Part shown: piece after piece, positions 44,420 to 54,475 of the stretch | Layout: every line of letters begins with the position of its first letter | How positions within the stretch are numbered: the first letter of the stretch is position 1 | Assembly: GCA_024509875.1 (NCBI GenBank) | Contig: JAMPIV010009913.1 | Span: forward strand, 404,001-468,000 | Reading direction: 5' to 3' | From: Oreohelix idahoensis | Taxonomy: Eukaryota > Mollusca > Gastropoda > Stylommatophora > Oreohelicidae | Length of the DNA: 64,000 nt | Notes under the pieces: model-generated | What the model was told of the DNA's origin: nothing | Seen by the model: only the letters and a program-made list of their open reading frames with translations | The model's database searches: none | Made by a program: the position numbers and the translations under genes

Positions 44420-46870
44420 GACTAAGGAGGGTAGGGCTTGGGACCAGTTATCACATTCTGTAGACAATTTGTAACCACACAAAATTTACCCAGTAATGTG
44501 TATACCATCTCTGCAGAGGTGTCCATTTCTGCTTTGATAGCCTCCACTGGAATGTCACCAGAACCATTTTGTTTTCCTTCTGTTAGAAGCTTTATGTCTT
44601 TCTTTATTTCTTCCTTATTTGGTTTTTCACAGTTCACTTGTAGCTCCTCAATTGCTGGCTGGAAGTCAGGGAAATTTTGTGGATACAGTCTGCTGAGTTG
44701 AGTCTGTTTTGTGGAACTGTCTGTGAGAGAGAATAAATACCACCAGATTGCAAAATAGGATCTCTGGTCAAACTGCATTAAAAGGGAGATTTACAAGTGT
44801 AGAGAACAAACAGGTTCTAGATAAAGCAGAACCTGTTTCCTGTGAACCGTTAATTTGTGGAACTGATACAATACCGTTTTATTGGTTTATATATTTCTAC
44901 AGATCAGAATGTCACATTGAGAATAAAAGTGCAACAAAGTCTGAAATGGAAAGTAACTCTTTACATTAGATTTTTGGACTATGAAAAGGTATTTGGCAGT
45001 GTAGACAGAGAACCACTTTGGAAAATGATGATGCAATATGGAGTCCCATTGAAGATTACTAACTTAATGAAGAAAACATATGAAGACTTAACATTTTTCA
45101 CAAATTAAAACTAAAGAACCCAGGTGCAACAGGGATGCCTGGTGTTACCATTTCAATAACACAGGCTATAGACTGGGTTGTGAAAACATCAACTTCAACC
45201 AATAGAAACCTATTAAATTCTGATTAAACAGCTTTAAGATCTAGATTTTACACATGAACTGGCTCTCCTGTCCAAAAACTGTAATCACATGTATGACAAA
45301 ATGAAAATACTTAATGAGAGGTGACAAGTGGTCTGAAAATACAAAGTGAGAAAACAAATATAATGAGAATAAATTCAGGCAATGATAAAAATATAGCTCT
45401 TGAAGAAACAGTGCAACAAGATGTAGAATCACACATAAACTTTAAAAAAAAGTAAATCCATTACAAAAATAAGAACCTTTTACTGTCATGCCAGTCCTAT
45501 TGTATAACTTGAAACACGTCAAGTCAGTCCTATTGTATGACTTGAAACACGGAGAACAACAACAACTAAAGAAGTTACAATCTTTCTTTAAATGGATGCC
45601 TACATAGAATAGAAGGATTGAAGTGCTATGACAAGATCACTCATGTAGAACTGATGACAACTACCAGACAAGCATCAGTGGAACCAGAGATGAGGAGATG
45701 TTGGAGATTGTTAGGAAACACAATCAGAACTGATGACAACTACCAGACAAGCATCAGTGGAACCAGAGATGAGAAGATGCTAGAGACTAACAGAAAACAC
45801 ACTGAGAAAACCTGGTGAAAGCATGTCTAGAAGTCTAGAGGAAGGTCAAGGACACATGGAGAAGAGAACTGGAGACAGACATGAAGAGGGTGAAGAAGAC
45901 ATGGAAAGAACTTGAGCTGATGGCACAGGACAGGAAGACTTTACACAGGACAGGAAGACTTTACACAGGACAGGAAGACTTGACACATGACAGGAAGACT
46001 TGACACATGACAGGAAGACTTGACATAGGACAGGAAGACTTGACACAGGACAGGAAGACTTGACACAGGACAGGAAGACTTGACACAGGACAGGAAGACT
46101 TGACACAGGACAGGAAGACTTGACACAGGACAGAAAAACTTGACACAGGACAGGAAGACTTGACACAGGACAGGAAGACTTGACACAGGACAGGAAGACT
46201 TGACACAGGACAGGAAGACTTAACACAGGACAGGAAGAATTGACACAGGACAGGAAGACTTGACACAGGACAGGAAGACTTGACACAGGACAGGAAGACT
46301 TGACACAGGACAGGAAGACTTGACACAGGACAGAAAAACTTGACACAGGACAGGAAGACTTGACACAGGACAGGAAGACTTGACACAGGACAGAAAAACT
46401 TGACACAGGACAGGAAGACTTGACACAGGACAGGAAGACTTGAAACAGGACAGGAAGACTTGACACAGGACAGGAAAACTTGACACAGGACAGGAAAACT
46501 TGACACAGGACAGGAAGACTTGACACATGACAAGAAGACTTGACACAGGACTGGAAGACTTGACACAGGACAGGAAGACTTGACACAGGACTTGAAGACC
46601 TGACACAGGACAGGAAGTCTTGACACAGGACAGGAAGACTTGGCACAGGACAGGAAGACTTGACACAGGACAGGAAGACTTGATACAGGAAGATATGACA
46701 CAGGACAGGAAGACTTGACACAGGACAGGAAGACTTGACACAGGACAACTTGACACAGGACAGGAAGACTTGACACAGGACAGGAAGACTTGACTTAGGA
46801 CAGGAAGACTTGACAAACATTTGTTGAAAACCTATGCTCCTAGGGGTGCTCAAGAGTGATGAGAGAGACA
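44420..46870 (+). mobile_element. RTE family 2 with inverted 5' part and an internal minisatellite
   Basis: 44,420-44,710 on the minus strand encodes the pre-RT/early RT part (EELQVNCEKPNKEEIKKDIK, TSAEMVYTLLGKF). From 44,890 the plus strand encodes later RT (RFLDYEKVFGSVDREPLWKM) and the C-terminal region (to 45,925). A 5' inversion of this kind indicates twin priming. The 3' end (TTTGTTGAAAACCTATGCTCC) is at 46,820-46,845, beyond an 890-bp minisatellite. Short internal duplications occur at 45,486-45,555 and 45,655-45,790. Confidence 0.75.
45925..46815. repeat. Minisatellite, 20-bp unit, ~44 copies, grown inside a LINE
   Basis: The unit is GACACAGGACAGGAAGACTT with rare changes (one unit is shortened near 46,690). 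LINE coding sequence is contiguous on both sides (GATGGCACAGGACAGGAAGACTT on the left, CATTTGTTGAAAACC on the right), and the unit equals the family 2 segment that encodes the MARDRRTWH region. All minus-strand frames stay open over it (up to 341 codons), which is a repeat artefact. Confidence 0.95.
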
Positions 46871-46990
46871 TAAATGTCTTTTGATGACAGTCACATCATT
46901 AGTTCATTAAAAATATATGTCAAATATATGAGGACATGAAATGTAGAATTTATTGACAGTCCCATCATTAGTTCATTAAAAATATATGCC
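46870..46990. repeat. Short direct repeat, 2 x ~34 bp, 70 bp apart
   Basis: GACAGTCMCATCATTAGTTC plus the following ATTAAAAATATATG occur at ~46,888 and ~46,958. Confidence 0.85.
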
Positions 46991-47275
46991 CCACCATCTA
47001 TTCAACACTGGCCACAACAGATTGTGATACCATCTATTCAACAAGCTAAAGATAGGAACTACCAATCAGTGTAACTGTGGCACTGATAAAATGACTGCTG
47101 AACATCTGCTTTAAAGTTGCCCCTTATATGTGGTACAGAGAAAGTGTATATGGCAGACGCCAGCTCCTTTTGTGGAAAAGCTTTAAAGGGATTCAAATAG
47201 CCTCAAACTGATTACTGCTTACTTTGAGAACATTCAAGTGGATGACATCTGAGTGTGTATGAAGAAGAAGAAATG
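46991..47275 (+). pseudogene. I-like LINE ORF2 C-terminus
   Basis: Plus strand reads LWHCGTDKMTAEHLL-SCPLY with WQTPAPFVEKL, which matches the C-terminal Cys/His segment (CxC...TAEHLLQxCP) after RNase H in I/Jockey-type elements. It ends close to a GAAGAAGAAGAA run (47,260). Confidence 0.6.
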
Positions 47276-47311
47276 CTTTTATTTCTGATTGCAGAAAAAC
47301 AAATAAAGATC

Positions 47312-47400
47312 ATTGTGGTATGATATGATTGCTAATGTGGAACTGATTGAAACAACCAAACAAATATCAGTTGAAAAAATGGCAAGGATATGGAAAGAAA
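47312..47400 (+). mobile_element. Old RTE family 2 fragment
   Basis: TGGTATGATATGATTGCTAA then GTGGAACTGATTGAAACAAC is a diverged match to the family 2 stretch at ~17,572-17,632. Confidence 0.5.
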
Positions 47401-47859
47401 ATGAACAACAAAAAATATAGCAAGGAGGGCTCAGCATGCAGCATTTCTGTTTAGTTAATTAAAAAAAAAAAGAAATCCCGTTCAATCTCTAATAACTTAT
47501 AATTAAGATATATAGTATCTGTAGTTTTAGATTTAATTGTCTACATAATTCACATGATCTTGCAAATTCATGTCTTCTGTTCAGATTTTAATCCAAGACT
47601 TGCAGATCAAATCCCCTCACTAGTGTATAGAACAGAGAGGGCAGGGGTGGGCGGTCACCCTGGCACAGAAGGAGGGAGGTGCCAAAAAGTCAGGTTGTTT
47701 CTCTGCGAACGCATGGGTCCAACTAACATAATTTGAATCTTTTCTTTCTCAGCAGATTCTCTCAATGTTCTTTTCGGCCTAAAATCAAAGTATTCCTATT
47801 CTTCAGCTGTATGATTACAACTAGTGTTAGTGAGCAGCTGCACGTCCTCTCTAGGCAGA

Positions 47860-48000
47860 AAACCTATACGCTACATATCTTTTTCCCCAAAGCCCATGTT
47901 GCACGGAAGCAACTCCATTTGGAGTTCAAGAGCAGAAGCTGTTAAAGTCATTCATGAAAGATTTGAAGAACTGGCAGATCTACTTGAGAAGCTCCATCAA
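47860..48000 (+). pseudogene. Possible hAT-type transposase fragment
   Basis: The frame contains SNSIWSSRAEAVKVIHERFE and ELADLLEKLHQ, which resembles the TRWSSRxDAVxxL block of hAT/ZMYM-like transposase proteins. Too short and broken to be certain. Confidence 0.35.
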
Positions 48001-48658
48001 AATGTTTTTAATTCCATTTTAATGCTTTGTTTTTTATTTTTCTGTATCAAATTCTTGGAAAAACTGACAACGTACCAAAACAATTAAAAGATCCATCAAG
48101 GAACATCAAAGGTTTGAAGTTTCTCAAGAGAGAACTTAACAAAATGAGTGACGTTGTTTACAAAAAGCAGTTTTGAATGCAAAGACCAATGCAAAAAATA
48201 GGACAGCACAATATTTATTAGACATCTTCCACTTTTCTCTCTGAGGATCCACACAAATCACAATTGACATGGAGTCCATCAGGTCAATTACACTAGTCAA
48301 CAACCAAAATGTACCAGAAATGAAAATAGCTGATCTTAACTAATTTTGGTGTGCTGAAAACGAAAATGACATTAAAAAATGTTGATTGGCTCTAGTTTTC
48401 AAGATATATGCTACTAGTTTATTTAATTACGGTTGATTTATATATATGACGCAACTGTTGTGGGCGATTGCATAATTTTTTATAATGACCAATAAAAATG
48501 TAACTAAAAGTTGATGATGCAATCCTACCTATGATTATATAAACCTTTGTGTATAAATATCTTATGTCTGATAAAATTTTGCCATTAGTTAGTGCATTTG
48601 TCCTTATCAAAAGTATCGTAGTTAGAAATGCCTAGGACATGTGTGAACAGTGCTAATA

Positions 48659-48728
48659 CTTACTTACTTAGTCGTTCCCCTTCTACCGTGAGGTGTAGAG
48701 GTTTGGAAGAGAGAGCGCCAGACCATTC
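48659..48728 (-). mobile_element. 70-bp RTE family 1 3' end in the transposase gene
   Basis: Perfect 13-bp duplication AACAGTGCTAATA at 48,646-48,658 and 48,729-48,741. The insert is only the last ~60 bp of family 1 plus its TAAG tail, and removing it restores the frame MPRTCVNSAN|NFCYLCG. Confidence 0.93.
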
Positions 48729-49115
48729 AACAGTGCTAATAATTTCTGTTATTTATGTGGTGAGGTGACATTTCTATCACAAAAACGAAATATAACTAGT
48801 GATTAAGAAGGCGTACAGTTTGTATTTTGGCTGCAGAATAGGAGATCAAGATAAGAGCTGGACGCCACACATATGCTGCAATACATGTGCAGCACATCTT
48901 AAACTGTGGTTGACTGGCAAAAGGCAAGCTATGCCTTTTGCAGTCCCAATGATTTGGAGAGAGCCCACTGATCATCTCAACAACTGTTACTTTTGCATGG
49001 TCCCTCCAATTGGGAAATGCATATCAAAGAAGAAAAAATGGACTCTGGAATATCCAAACATCCCCTCTGCAATATGTCCGGTACCACATGGCGATGACCT
49101 ACCAGTTCCCAAAGT

Positions 49116-50097
49116 TCATTCATTCATAACCCTCCACTCCCAAAGGAGCATAGGCCTTCAACAAACACATGCCAAGTCCTCCTGTCCCGTGCCATCATCT
49201 CAAGTTCTTTCCATGTTCTCCTCATCATTTTCACCTCTGTTTCCAACTCTCTTCTCCATGTACTTCTTGGTCTTCCTCTGCCTCTCTTGCCCTGGGGGTT
49301 CCAGAACAAGGACTGCCTTGTAATGCTATCAACAGGTTTCCTCAGTGTGTGTCCTATCCATCGCCATCGTCTTCTTCTCATCTCTTGTTCCACTGGCACT
49401 TGTCTAGTTCCTGTCATCAGTTCCACGTTGGTAACCTTGTCATACCATTTTAATCCCTCTATTCTACGCAAGCACCCATTTATGAAAGTCTGTAGCTTTT
49501 TGGTTGTTGTCTTTGTTGTTCTCCATGTCTCCGAGCCATACAATAGGACTGACTTCACATTTGAGTTGAAGATTCTTATTTTCGTGTTGGATCCCACCTC
49601 TCCCGATCTCCATATATTTCCCAATGCAATGAAAGCCCCTCTTGCCCTTTGTATTCCTATTTTGATATCGCTGTCTGTCCCTCCAACTTTGTCTATATTA
49701 CTGCCAAGATATGTGTATGATTCAACATCTTGAATTGGTGTTTCTTCAAGTTCAACCCTGTTATCATTACCTGCATTTATTCTCATTATTTTTGTCTTTT
49801 CCCTGTGTATTTTCAGACCCAATTGCTGTGACCTCTCATCGAGTGTTTTCAATTTGTCCTGCATCTGATTACGGTTATGGGACAGAAGAGCCAAGTCATC
49901 AGCAAAATCCAGATCATCCAACTGCTTAGTCAGAGTCCACTGGATTCCATTTCTGTTGTGTGTTGTCGATGATCTCATAACCCAATCTATTGCCAGCAAG
50001 AAAAGAAATGGAGACAAGAGGCATCCCTGTCGCACTCCTGTTCTTATCCTAAACGGTTCTGTAAGCTGTCCTTCGTGAAGAACTCTGCATGTCATGT
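49116..50097 (-). mobile_element. RTE family 2, 982 bp, in the transposase gene
   Basis: Perfect 12-bp duplication AGTTCCCAAAGT at 49,104-49,115 and 50,098-50,109. The minus-strand frame is open for 323 codons (MTCRVLHEGQLTEPF, GCLLSPFLFLLAIDW, LDDLDFADDLALLSHN with intact catalytic DD, GKRGRGRPRSTWRRELETEV to the terminal GSGGL). It has no stops over its whole length and ends in a short TGAA/ATGA repeat. It is the youngest-looking LINE copy in the window, but 5'-truncated. Confidence 0.95.
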
Positions 50098-51705
50098 AGT
50101 TCCCAAAGTGCCAGAATCATTTTCAGCTGCTTCCACTGATGACGAAGAGGACATTGGTGGTCCTGAACCATAAACCTCAAGCGACCCAGATTTTGAGCAA
50201 ACTACATTCACTAAACCACACTTAATAACCCAAGGTGAACTGAATGAACTTGTAAGAGATCTGAATTTACCGAAGAACAAGGCGGAGTTTTGGGTTCCAG
50301 ATTGCAACAGTGGAATCTCCTGGCAGAAGATGTTACAATTTCTGTGTATAGGAACCGCCAGAAGCCGCTTATTACATTCTTTTTCAAAGAGGATGACCTT
50401 TCTGCGTGCCACATCATTTCTGGTTTAATGGCAGCCCTCAAAATCAAATACATACCGGAAGAGTGGAGGCTTTTCATTGATTCATCCCAGACGAGTCTTA
50501 AAGCTGTTTTGTTGAATAATGGTAATGTGTTACCGTCAATTCCAGTTGGTCACGCAGTTCATATGAAAGAAACTTATGAAAACATTAAGCAGCTTTTGAA
50601 GTGTATAAACTACGATCATCATCATTGGTCACTTTGCTGCGACTTAAAAGTGGTCGCTCTTTTGCTTGGACTACAGGGTGGATACACCAAGTACTGTTGC
50701 TTTCTCTGTGAGTGGGATAGCCGTGCACGAAGTGACCATTACATCAGAAGACATTGGCCAATCAGGCAGTCATTGCAGCCTGGCAGTAAGAACGTTGAGA
50801 ACCCAGCACTTGTCGACACCAGCAAGATTTTGTTGCCACCCTTGCACATTAAGCTGGGTCTCATGAAAAACTTTGTCAAGGCAATGGAGAAAACAGATGA
50901 GGCTTTCAAATACCTCATCAGAAAATTTCCAAGACTGAGTGAAGCTAAAATAAGAGAGGGAGTATTTGTTGGTCCGCAAATTTGAAAACTTCTTCATGAT
51001 GACGAGTTTCTTTGCGTGTTGCATGGCAAGGAAAAAGCAGCATGGCTAGCATTTAAGTCAGTGGTGGACAATTTTCTTGGAAACAACAGATCTGATAATT
51101 ACAATGAAATTGTAGAAAATCTCCTTCTGAAGTATAAGAGTCTTTGAAAATTCATTTTCTGCATTCTCATCTGCATTTCTTTACGTCAAACTGTGGAGCG
51201 GTCAGTGATGAGCATGGTGAACGATTTCACCAGGACATTGCTGCTATGGAGACAAGGTATCAAGGCAATTGGAGCCCTTCAATGCTTGCTGATTACTGTT
51301 GGACTGTGACAAGAGACACCTCATCGATTGACTACAAGAAGAAAGCAAAGAGAGCTCGAACAGCGACTGAATAATGACGGAATGGGTTCAAATGTGCCTT
51401 TTTAAAACATGATATGTGAACTTTAAATAATGTTTTTATTTTTTCTATCATTTTATGTTGAAATATCAATTAATTGAGTATATAACCACAATTTTTATAA
51501 TGCTAAAGTAGAAAGACTAGCTGTTCACCCCAGAGAATTAAACAAGCATGTATTACTGTAATGTAAATTCATCATTTAAAAAAAAAACCAGAGCCAATTG
51601 GTGAATTTCATTATGATATTTAAAATCAGCATGTCAAAATCAATAAGAAATGGTATATTTAATTTCTGGTACAAATAACTTTTGAAAATTTGTTCACTAG
51701 TGTTA

Positions 51706-52360
51706 TATTGGGCCAACAATCAGTGTTTGTCCATACACTTTGAAATCATCTGAACAACACACATATTTGAACATAGTCCTACTCTATGCTTTAAGCAATA
51801 GTATATATCATATTTATGACATAGCCCCTAAAGTATCAAGACTTATATCATGTTTCATACGCATACAAAATCATCAATATTAGAATGAATACTTTCGGAC
51901 ACAATGAAAAAGCATAATCATCTCACGTCATAATAATTCTTACACATAATGACGTGCTAAGCAATGACCTTTTGAGCACCAAAAAGTTCCAAGATAAAGG
52001 ACACTTTGTGATGTGCAAAATGAGGTGCAACAGATGAAAGCTGAAGGTTGATGTGTGATGCCCATTGAACTATCAAAAAACTTCCAGCAGAAGATAAGAT
52101 TGTGTGAGTGATAAGATACATTCTAGACAGACTATAGCAGGAAATGTCAACACCTTTCAGTCAACTAAAGCATATAAACGTGGAATTTAAATTCCTTCTC
52201 AACACTGAGACTTTTATCAAGACAGATAATGCTTAAGAGATCTGTCAGGTGCACTGACCTGACAAGCTTTTATGTCACAGACATTGATGGCAAGATCCTG
52301 CTTTCTAAGATAAGCAATTGTAGGATGCTACTGAAGTCAGGAACTGACTTTGTTCCAACA
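51706..52360. other. No gene recognised
   Basis: AT-rich flank of the transposon without motifs. Confidence 0.5.
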
Positions 52361-52362
52361 AC

Positions 52363-52733
52363 TGCTTTGGGTTTACATTCATTCGTTGTGTCTTATGAAA
52401 ATTATGTATTTCAAAAGTTACACATAGAACTGCATATTCTGTAATGATTTCCACTTCAGTAGCCAGTTGTGAGCATTTGTTTAGTACACTAAAGCTAATT
52501 CTTTTGTATTTATGAGTGTCTATGGGACAGAAACATCTGACTAATCTGAAACTTCTTAGTATTGAAAGAGAAAATCTTGAGATCATTCATTTTGGTAAAA
52601 TAATTGATCAATTTGCAGGAATAAAGGTACTAATGATCGATATGTAGTTAAAAAGAAAAAAAAATGGACATATGCAGTGTACGGTTTATTAAGTCAAGGA
52701 AGATGAAGGAAACTGTGGTAAGACATGGAGTAC
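52363..52733. repeat. 371-bp segment duplicated in inverse at 54,912-55,275
   Basis: The reverse complement of this segment is found 2.2 kb away at near identity; the main difference is a 3-4 bp gap near 52,402. The identical 60-codon frame in both copies (MISRFSLSILRSFRLVRCFC start) has no recognisable homology. Confidence 0.93.
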
Positions 52734-52764
52734 AATAGATGAGAATGAAAAAAAAATTGAAAAA

Positions 52765-53053
52765 AGGTGATTTGTCTTAGGAGAACAAAAGACAAAGAAA
52801 ATAGCCAACGTTGTGGCCACAAGGCCTTCATCAGGGAAAGGAAAACTTTCCTTTTCTGGGTACGTCTGTTCGGTGGTAAGTGTGTTAGGACCCAGCTGCC
52901 TTTAGGGAAGTACCCAGGATTTATTTTTATATTTATTTACATTCTTATGTGTTCTATCTAGCCTTCACTTTCTTTCATTTCACTGATGAAGGCCTTGTAG
53001 CCACAATGTTGGCTATTTTCTTTGTCTTTTGTCCTCATAAGACGAATCACCTA
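52765..53053. repeat. Inverted repeat, 75-bp arms (~92%), 139-bp loop
   Basis: Arms lie at 52,765-52,839 and 52,979-53,053. Each carries, in opposite orientation, CTGATGAAGGCCTTGTRGCC then ACAAYGTTGGC, which resembles half of a hammerhead ribozyme core but lacks GAAA. A third, weaker version is near 53,787 (CCTGATGAAGACTGTAC). Confidence 0.85.
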
Positions 53054-53462
53054 GTGTACTGTTTATGCTGTTAATAAAAGGCTTATTACAAAGAGTGGTT
53101 TATTTCTTTTCTTTTGTGTTTAACTAATTCTTAAATTTCATATTTTCCCAATAATTCATCCTGGTGCTATTAGAAGAATTTAAAAGTCACGACGGTGCTT
53201 CATATAGTCCTTTAAACTTTCTTTTGATTGGTCTACAAAATGAACATATATTTTATTTGGCAGTGACCAGGGGCTATAAACCTATATGCCACTGCCCCAA
53301 ACAAGTAAAATTTGCAGATATGGATTTTCTGTGTGGACTAAAGATACCTGAAAAAATAAAAAGTATTGAAATTTTAAAAAAAATACACCTGTGCATTGCA
53401 TATAGGGTAGAAACCCTAAAAAAATAATGATGTTTGTAGTGGATGTGTACAAATAACACTTA

Positions 53463-53654
53463 TTATGTTATATATTTGTTGATAGTTGTAACATATTGAG
53501 AACAGGTAACATTTATGTTAAAAAGTTGTAAAGCAGTACTGAGTAAATTGTCCCCAGCAGGATATACAGATGTGGAACTGGTCCTCGTACTCTCTCTCCC
53601 TGCAGGAACATGAATATCTTCCTCACTTTCATTTTCTATCTTCACTGTGTGTCC
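53463..53654 (-). CDS. Predicted exon, acidic leader peptide (possible 5' exon of a zinc-finger gene)
   Basis: Acceptor TTTTTTTGTTTTCAG ends at 53,655. The open frame reads GHTVKIENESEEDIHVPAGR, then ESTRTSSTSVYPAGDNLLST, and stops at 53,463. The VKIE-type acidic peptide is typical of leaders of invertebrate zinc-finger genes. It joins the 53,944-54,019 exon in phase 0. I see no strong donor, so it could be terminal or end at a weak donor (for example GTATAT near 53,567). Whether it belongs to the 31.8-34.9 kb gene is inference from strand and style. Confidence 0.5.
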   Translation of the reverse strand, partial: GHTVKIENESEEDIHVPAGRESTRTSSTSVYPAGDNLLSTALQLFNINVTCSQYVTTINKYIT

Positions 53655-53943
53655 CTGAAAACAAAAAAATTGAGCATATTCATGTTTGAAACAAATCACT
53701 TCAGTCTTAAATATTGCCCCAGTTTGACAACTACATGATAAATTTTTATGTATTTAAATTTCTTTCTTTTCTTATCCACTGTCCCTGATGAAGACTGTAC
53801 ATTACATTGGCAAAGAAAAAAAGAAAAGAACCCAGTAAAAAGTAATAAAATGTTAAAATTGACCATAATTTAACAGATTTCTCAGTTTAACTGCCTTTGG
53901 CTGTATAAAATTTGTTTATCAAAAATTACAAAAAAAAACTCAC

Positions 53944-54019
53944 TTTAAAATCTGTACTGATGTCCTGTTTTATTTTTTGATCCAGGAATGGGATCTTCTG
54001 TTCCATATTTTGTTGTAAT
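53944..54019 (-). CDS. Predicted 76-nt internal exon upstream of the acidic exon
   Basis: Acceptor CATTTTTCTTCTCAG, then an open frame (one base, then LQQNMEQKIPFLDQKIKQDI, STDFK), then a strong donor GTGAGT at 53,943-53,938. It ends in phase 0, which matches the exon at 53,654. A good-quality acceptor and donor this close in AT-rich DNA are unlikely by chance. Confidence 0.55.
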
Positions 54020-54089
54020 CTGAGAAGAAAAATGAATTATGTGTAACAAAATCTTATACAATTTGTTACATGCTGGTTATTTAAGATAC

Positions 54090-54332
54090 TGAGATGGTTT
54101 GGCCATGTCTGCAGAATGGGAGAAGATCGGCTACCAAGACAAGCATGGGAAACAAAGAGCCACGGATCCAGAGTCCGCTGGGAGGACAACATTAGACAAT
54201 CTTTGAAGGACCGAGGACTAGAATGGAACCAGGCCAGGAGAAAGACAGCCGATAGAATAGTCTGGCGCTCTCTCTTCCAAACCTCTACACCTCATGGTAG
54301 AAGGGGAACGACTAAGTAAGTAAGTAAGACTA
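54090..54332 (+). mobile_element. RTE family 1 3' end
   Basis: Begins GAGATGGTTTGGCCATGTCT and reads LRWFGHVCRMGEDRLP to the TAAGTAAGTAAG tail at 54,332, with an 18-21 bp deletion near 54,170. I found no convincing duplication. Confidence 0.85.
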
Positions 54333-54475
54333 TGAAGTACATACTTGGATCGGTATTGGTTAGATCCAGATAGGGAGCCACGCTGGCGTAGTGGTTACCA
54401 AACTGTGCTGGCGACCGGATGACCCAGGATGAAACCCGTCGAGGACATATGCAGATTTTCGTCGACCAGGATTTC

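Larger units (their letters stand above)
48628..51372 (+). pseudogene. Transposase-like protein of the CACTAGT element, disrupted
   Basis: It starts MPRTCVNSAN, is interrupted at 48,659-48,728, and continues with a Cys-rich N-terminus (FCYLCG; CRIGDQDKSW; CCNTC; CYFC) that could bind zinc and DNA. It is interrupted again at 49,116-50,097 and then continues as ESFSAASTDDEEDIGG. The core from 50,290 shows LFIDSSQTSLK (Asp, 50,479), CCDLKVVALLLGLQGG (Asp, 50,641), CFLC (C-x2-C, ~50,698), HYIRRH (H-x4-H, ~50,737) and, after a stop and a frameshift, DEHGERFHQD (Glu, ~51,219) and MLADYCW. A D/D/E set with C-x2-C and H-x4-H after the second Asp is what several cut-and-paste transposase superfamilies show. 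I know this protein family only as uncharacterised, multicopy proteins of invertebrates. Stops at ~48,802, 50,171 and 50,983, plus a shift near 51,145, inactivate it. Confidence 0.75.
48291..51702 (+). mobile_element. DNA transposon with CACTAGT terminal inverted repeats and TTA duplication (CMC/EnSpm-like)
   Basis: The left end is CACTAGTCAACAA at 48,291; the right end read in reverse from 51,702 is CACTAGTGAACAA. Further blocks match in the same order over ~125 bp: GTACCAGAAAT, TGCTGA and TTGGCTCTRGTTTT. TTA precedes (48,288-48,290) and follows (51,703-51,705). CACTA-type ends with a 3-bp duplication are the mark of the CMC superfamily. Inside is one plus-strand gene (48,628-51,372) with two LINE insertions (70 bp and 982 bp); without them the element is about 2.34 kb. 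The repeats are diverged and the gene is broken, so it cannot move itself. Confidence 0.75.

Noticed and set aside
45846..46871. Long minus-strand open frame rich in Ser, Cys, Pro, Val repeats (up to 341 codons)
   Set aside because: It is a by-product of the 20-bp minisatellite; all minus-strand frames stay open and the source is antisense LINE sequence.
54090..54360. Target duplication for the RTE family 1 3' end
   Set aside because: Flanks TAAGATACTGAG and TAAGACTATGAAG share only a few bases; not convincing.
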